From Lysobacteraceae bacterium (lineage in GTDB: Bacteria; Pseudomonadota; Gammaproteobacteria; Xanthomonadales; Wenzhouxiangellaceae), in the NCBI GenBank assembly GCA_020201235.1, contig JAIVHD010000232.1, positions 1 to 9,927 of the forward strand: 9,927 bases of DNA, in the 5' to 3' direction. Position numbers and translations under genes: made by a program. Position 1 is the stretch's first letter; each line of letters opens with the position of its first letter. Under the pieces are notes generated by a model. It saw nothing but the letters and a program-made list of their open reading frames with translations, was not told where the DNA came from and made no database searches. Below are positions 7,044-9,927 of this stretch, piece after piece.

Positions 7044-8024
7044 CTAATCCAGGTGCCGCAGGACCGGGTATTCCAGGCGGCGCAAATGCCGGCCAATCAT
7101 GCTCACGGTCGGGGCCGGCACCTCACCGACGACCGTGATCATCCGACCATCGATGCTGCCGGTATAGATATGCATGGCACCGAGCGTTTCGAGCTGCTCC
7201 GATATCGAACCGCTGCCTTCCGGCTCGATGTAAATTGAAAAGCTTGCCAGTCCATCGCTGAACAGCAGGTGCTCGTAAGCCTGATCGGCGACGCCGCCAC
7301 GACCAACCGATGTTAGCCTGAATCCTTCTGGCAACGCCTCCGGAATCCACGAAGGCGTCTGGCTTGCAGCCACGCCGGCGGCGTTTTGCCCGGTCTCCTG
7401 GTAGCGCGCAATTCGCGACGGATTCTCGAGCTCGGGCAGCAGCTCCTGGTCGCTGATACTGGCACCCAGCTCAATATCTACAAAGGAAAGCGTCTCGACC
7501 ACCTCGCCTCCGGCGTCGAACAGCACCGAGCGAAGCAGCATCGCCGTACTCTGATCAAGCCACAGCCGCCGACCGTATCGAAAGCGGTCGGTCGGAAGGA
7601 TTTCAATAATGCGCGCCTCGCGTCCGGCAACCCGTCCAGAGCCGGCCGCCTGGATGCGATAGACCGAATCCGGACCGAGGATATCCTCAAGCGGAATACG
7701 CGGCAGCAACTGGCTCGGAAAGGGATTGTTGACAACCACCGATGCCTGCCCCGAAATCAGGCAAGTGACCTGATCGCGATCGCGCAGCACTTCGCGCGCC
7801 GGACCGTCCAGCGCATAGATCCGTTCGCGCACACCCCGATCATCGACGCGATGTAGGATTCTGAGGGTATCAACGCGATTGTTGCCCATGCTGATCAGCG
7901 TTCCGGTGTAACTGATCGAGGCCACGGCGTGGTCCATGCGCAGCAACCATTGCTCGACCGATTCGGCCGCAGCGTTGCCGGCGATCAGCGTCGCGGCAAT
8001 CAGCAAAAAACCGCTCAGCTTCAT
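7044..8024 (-). CDS. rseB: Sigma-E regulator RseB/MucB (periplasmic)
   Basis: RseB binds the periplasmic part of RseA and shields it from the first-site protease; lipid or lipopolysaccharide signals release it. It is 326 aa (E. coli 318). A Sec signal peptide is clear (1-20, MKLSGFLLIAATLIAGNAAA). The mature part begins SVEQWLLRMDHAVASISYTG, typical of the LolA-like N-terminal domain. It continues with ALDGPAREVLRD and RYGRRLWLDQSTAMLLRS, as in MucB, then a smaller C-terminal domain from about residue 225 (PSWIPEALPEGF). The ATG at 8024 starts 2 nt after the rseA stop; a TTG two codons upstream overlaps that stop and is less likely. Tight spacing implies coupling with rseA. The downstream gap to rseC is unusually long because of the repeat element. 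Confidence 0.94.
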   Translation of the reverse strand: MKLSGFLLIAATLIAGNAAAESVEQWLLRMDHAVASISYTGTLISMGNNRVDTLRILHRVDDRGVRERIYALDGPAREVLRDRDQVTCLISGQASVVVNNPFPSQLLPRIPLEDILGPDSVYRIQAAGSGRVAGREARIIEILPTDRFRYGRRLWLDQSTAMLLRSVLFDAGGEVVETLSFVDIELGASISDQELLPELENPSRIARYQETGQNAAGVAASQTPSWIPEALPEGFRLTSVGRGGVADQAYEHLLFSDGLASFSIYIEPEGSGSISEQLETLGAMHIYTGSIDGRMITVVGEVPAPTVSMIGRHLRRLEYPVLRHLD

Positions 8025-8026
8025 GC

Positions 8027-8677
8027 TCAATCCACGCGTTTATCGGAAGCCGTAGCCTGCTCATCACGCGCCAAAGTCGCACGAACGGGTTCGGTCAGGA
8101 TGGGCGTGAAGGTCACAAAACCGGAATTGCCGGCCGCTTGGCCATGCCGGATGACATAGCGATTGATACGCTGGCGCTGGCTGGCGTTCAGGTTGGTGAT
8201 GCGGTTTGACCCGGATTCAGCGCTGGATGAGTTGAACCCGGCCGGCACCGCCTGGCGACTGATTTGTCGGTCGAGAGCGGTCTGCTGGCTGACGAATCCG
8301 GTCGATTCAACCGCGGCAGGCGTCATCTCCGAATCTGGCACGACCCGTTGACCGAGTCCAATGACCGCCACAACGGCGACACCAGCGGCTAGCGCGCCAC
8401 CCAAACCATATCGCATCCATCCCGGCTGACGGGCGGCCGTTGGCGGCAATTGCGGCTGCTCAAGATCGGGCTCGCCGTGGAGCGCTTCGCGGACCTGTCC
8501 GACCAGCGAAACCGAGCCGGAAAACTCGCCCCGCATGCAGGCTCGGACAATGTGGATTCGCTGCCAGACCGCAAGCATCTGTTCGTCCCCGGACATTCGG
8601 CGAATCAGAAATTCCGACCCGGAGCGCTCCAGCTCACCATCGATTAATGCGGAAATCGGTTCGTTGTTTCGTTCCAA
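8027..8677 (-). CDS. rseA: Anti-sigma-E factor RseA/MucA
   Basis: RseA is a single-pass inner-membrane protein whose cytoplasmic N-terminus binds and inactivates sigma-E; stepwise proteolysis releases the sigma factor. It is 216 aa. The N-terminal anti-sigma domain begins with the family pattern ISALIDGELE (8-17) and continues with AVWQRIHIVRACMRGE (36-51). One membrane helix lies at about 91-109. The periplasmic domain ends with a conserved-looking stretch, RINRYVIRHGQAAGNSG (170-186), similar to the MucA C-terminal region. The start is TTG: an in-frame TAA lies seven codons upstream, no ATG or GTG lies between, and the next ATG (codon 28) would remove half the anti-sigma domain. A weak AGGTG precedes it. 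rseB follows after 2 nt. Confidence 0.93.
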   Translation of the reverse strand: MERNNEPISALIDGELERSGSEFLIRRMSGDEQMLAVWQRIHIVRACMRGEFSGSVSLVGQVREALHGEPDLEQPQLPPTAARQPGWMRYGLGGALAAGVAVVAVIGLGQRVVPDSEMTPAAVESTGFVSQQTALDRQISRQAVPAGFNSSSAESGSNRITNLNASQRQRINRYVIRHGQAAGNSGFVTFTPILTEPVRATLARDEQATASDKRVD

Positions 8678-8873
8678 GACGGCACCTGCTCGTGATTATT
8701 GGTCAGTGACAAATTTATTAATGGTCATCGTCAAGAGTGTATTCCGGCAATACCGGCCTGCATCCGCCGCCACGCCCGACAACTTGTGTATTCGGCCGGC
8801 AAACTCCGCCGGCCAGGTTCTCGTAACCCGCCTTCAGCAACCGATCCTGGCGCGATGTGTTCGATTTCATGGA
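8678..8873. other. Structured spacer between rpoE and rseA
   Basis: This 196-nt gap has no gene. It contains a perfect hairpin GGCCGGC/GCCGGCC (8794-8800 and 8808-8814, 7-nt loop) and a smaller one, GTATT/AATAC (8739-8743 and 8749-8753). A direct repeat, GTGTATTC...CGGCAA, occurs at 8737-8750 and 8786-8802, differing by a 3-nt insertion. The rseA-proximal part (8699-8730) is AT-rich. I see no firm promoter or U-tract terminator. The structures lie in the rpoE-rseA transcript and could affect how much RseA is made relative to RpoE. Confidence 0.6.
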
Positions 8874-9458
8874 CTAATCGACATCGCTAATCAAAGGCCG
8901 AAGTCGCTTGTCGATGGCCTCGCGCGCACGAAAGATTCTCGAGCGAACCGTTCCAATTGGACAATCCATGGTCGTCGCAATCTCCTCGTAACTCATGCCG
9001 TCCATTTCGCGCAGGGTAATGGCCGCGCGCAGATCTTCGGGTAATTCAGCGATCGCTTCATGGATGGTGCGCTCGATTTCCTCGGTCAGCAATTCGTGTT
9101 CTGGTGAGCCACGATCCTTAAGACGCGTGTCGACCTGAAATTGTTCCGCATCCTGCGCATCAATATCCGAGGATGGCGGACGGCGGCTCTGGGAAACCAG
9201 GTAATTCTTGGCCGTATTGATCGCGATTCGGTACATCCAGGTATAAAACGCACTGTCGCCCCGAAACCGCGGAATCGCACGATAGGCCTTGATGAAGGCT
9301 TCCTGGGCGATATCCAGAGCTTCTGAGTGGTCGGAAACGTAACGCGACACCAGGCTGATAATCTTGTGCTGGTATTTTCCAACCAGCAGGTCGAAGGCCC
9401 GCTTGTCGCCGGCTTGAACGCGCTCGACCAGAAGCTGATCGGTTTCGCGATCGCTCAT
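8874..9458 (-). CDS. rpoE: RNA polymerase sigma-E factor (RpoE/AlgU)
   Basis: This is an ECF sigma factor that drives the envelope-stress regulon. It is 194 aa from this start (E. coli 191, AlgU 193). MSDRETDQLLVERVQAGDKRAF aligns directly with the N-termini of RpoE and AlgU. Region 2 (about 23-90) includes HSEALDIAQEAFIKAYRAIPRF and the -10 recognition helix around AFYTWMYRIAINTAKNYL. Region 4 (about 132-188) has the helix-turn-helix MSYEEIATTMDCPIGTVRSRIFRAREAI that reads the -35. The ATG at 9458 is chosen by alignment; an in-frame GTG at 9482 would add 8 residues and would lie only about 15 nt from the predicted transcription start. Neither has a clear ribosome binding site. rseA follows after 196 nt. 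Confidence 0.96.
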   Translation of the reverse strand: MSDRETDQLLVERVQAGDKRAFDLLVGKYQHKIISLVSRYVSDHSEALDIAQEAFIKAYRAIPRFRGDSAFYTWMYRIAINTAKNYLVSQSRRPPSSDIDAQDAEQFQVDTRLKDRGSPEHELLTEEIERTIHEAIAELPEDLRAAITLREMDGMSYEEIATTMDCPIGTVRSRIFRAREAIDKRLRPLISDVD

Positions 9459-9503
9459 CGGGCTGTCGCTGTCGGTATTCACGCTTCAGCCCGGAGATAT
9501 TGG

Positions 9504-9530
9504 GTAGACAGCCAGCCGGTCGGCAAGTTC
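9504..9530 (-). promoter_or_regulatory. Sigma-E type promoter upstream of rpoE
   Basis: On the minus strand GAACTT (9525-9530) is followed after 16 nt by TCTAC (9504-9508). This agrees with the sigma-E/AlgU promoter consensus GAACTT-N16/17-TCTRA. Transcription would start near 9497, a short distance upstream of rpoE. Autoregulation of rpoE through such a promoter is well known in E. coli and Pseudomonas. Confidence 0.8.
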
Positions 9531-9681
9531 TTTCGACCGCTTAAATCCTCCGCGCAGCCGGCATGCCGATGGTAAGCGCTGTCGCACGGCTGATGGCAGC
9601 GACAGGACGGCCTGCGCTGACCAGGCGGCAATTCGAGCGCGCGCAGCGGTCGATGCACGATCAAATGCTCCTGAAACATCA

Positions 9682-9927
9682 TCACTCTCGGGTCACTCGC
9701 AGCACCTCGTCGAGCGAGGTCGCCCCCGCCAGCGCCTTATTCCAGCCATCCTCGAACATTGATGGCGACTGCCTGCGGGCGGTCTGCGACAATTCGGCTT
9801 CGGCTGCGCGTACGTGAATCAACTGTTTCATTTCCTCGTCAAGCAGAATCAATTCATAAATCCCCGTTCTCCCCGAATAACCGGTCTCGTTGGGCGGCAG
9901 ATCATCGGCGGGTCGATACAGCGTAAC
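9682..9927 (-). CDS. gspE: Type II secretion ATPase GspE, C-terminal fragment
   Basis: GspE is the cytoplasmic ATPase that powers pseudopilus assembly in type II secretion. Only the last 81 residues are in the window; the gene enters from the right edge. The fragment has the hallmark GYSGRTGIYELILLD (residues 16-30) and ends GATSLDEVLRVTRE, which fits GspE better than PilB, whose tail usually reads EINRVT. In many GspE proteins a CxxC pair (half of a zinc-binding tetracysteine) sits just before GYxGR; here that place reads LPPNETGY with no cysteine. The Walker motifs lie outside the window. The stop is 151 nt upstream of the rpoE promoter and no U-tract terminator is visible after it, so some read-through into rpoE is possible. 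Confidence 0.85.
   Translation of the reverse strand, partial: VTLYRPADDLPPNETGYSGRTGIYELILLDEEMKQLIHVRAAEAELSQTARRQSPSMFEDGWNKALAGATSLDEVLRVTRE

Noticed and set aside
6833..7059. 11-mer CCAGGTGCCGC repeated at 6833-6843 and 7049-7059
   Set aside because: Several 11-mer repeats are expected by chance in a GC-rich 10-kb window; one copy lies in rseB coding sequence.

Overview
The window is a conserved chromosomal locus of a gammaproteobacterium, read entirely on the minus strand. From right to left in transcription order it holds: the 3' end of gspE (type II secretion ATPase), rpoE/algU (sigma-E), rseA/mucA (anti-sigma factor), rseB/mucB, rseC/mucC, mucD (DegP-type periplasmic protease), lepA (EF4), lepB (signal peptidase I), a DUF4845 membrane protein, rnc (RNase III) and the 5' end of era. 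From rpoE to era this is the order I know from Pseudomonas aeruginosa (algU-mucABCD-lepA-lepB-hypothetical-rnc-era). The gene next to rpoE differs: gspE lies where Pseudomonas has nadB. The moderately high GC and this gspE neighbour point to a gammaproteobacterium outside the enterics, possibly near Chromatiales or Lysobacterales/Wenzhouxiangellaceae. That placement is a guess.

Right part (about 4567-9530): the envelope-stress module. A good sigma-E type promoter (GAACTT, 16-bp spacer, TCTAC) sits just upstream of rpoE, so the operon should be autoregulated. RpoE is held at the inner membrane by RseA, RseB binds the periplasmic part of RseA, RseC is an accessory membrane protein, and MucD degrades misfolded envelope proteins. 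The module ends in a strong intrinsic terminator at 4567-4601.

Left part (1-4177): translation, secretion and RNA processing. LepA acts on stalled ribosomes, LepB removes signal peptides, RNase III matures rRNA, and Era assembles the 30S subunit. rnc and era overlap by 4 nt (ATGA). lepA must have its own promoter because a terminator lies upstream of it.

Unusual content is confined to the spacers. The rseB-rseC gap (6747-7043) holds a roughly 219-bp MITE-like or REP-like element with a perfect 14-bp inverted repeat and an internal hairpin. The rpoE-rseA gap (8678-8873) holds hairpins and a direct repeat. The lepB-DUF4845 gap (1235-1489) holds small hairpins. I found no CRISPR array, rRNA, tRNA, intact transposase gene or phage gene, and no convincing new multi-gene system; the coding content is ordinary core genome.
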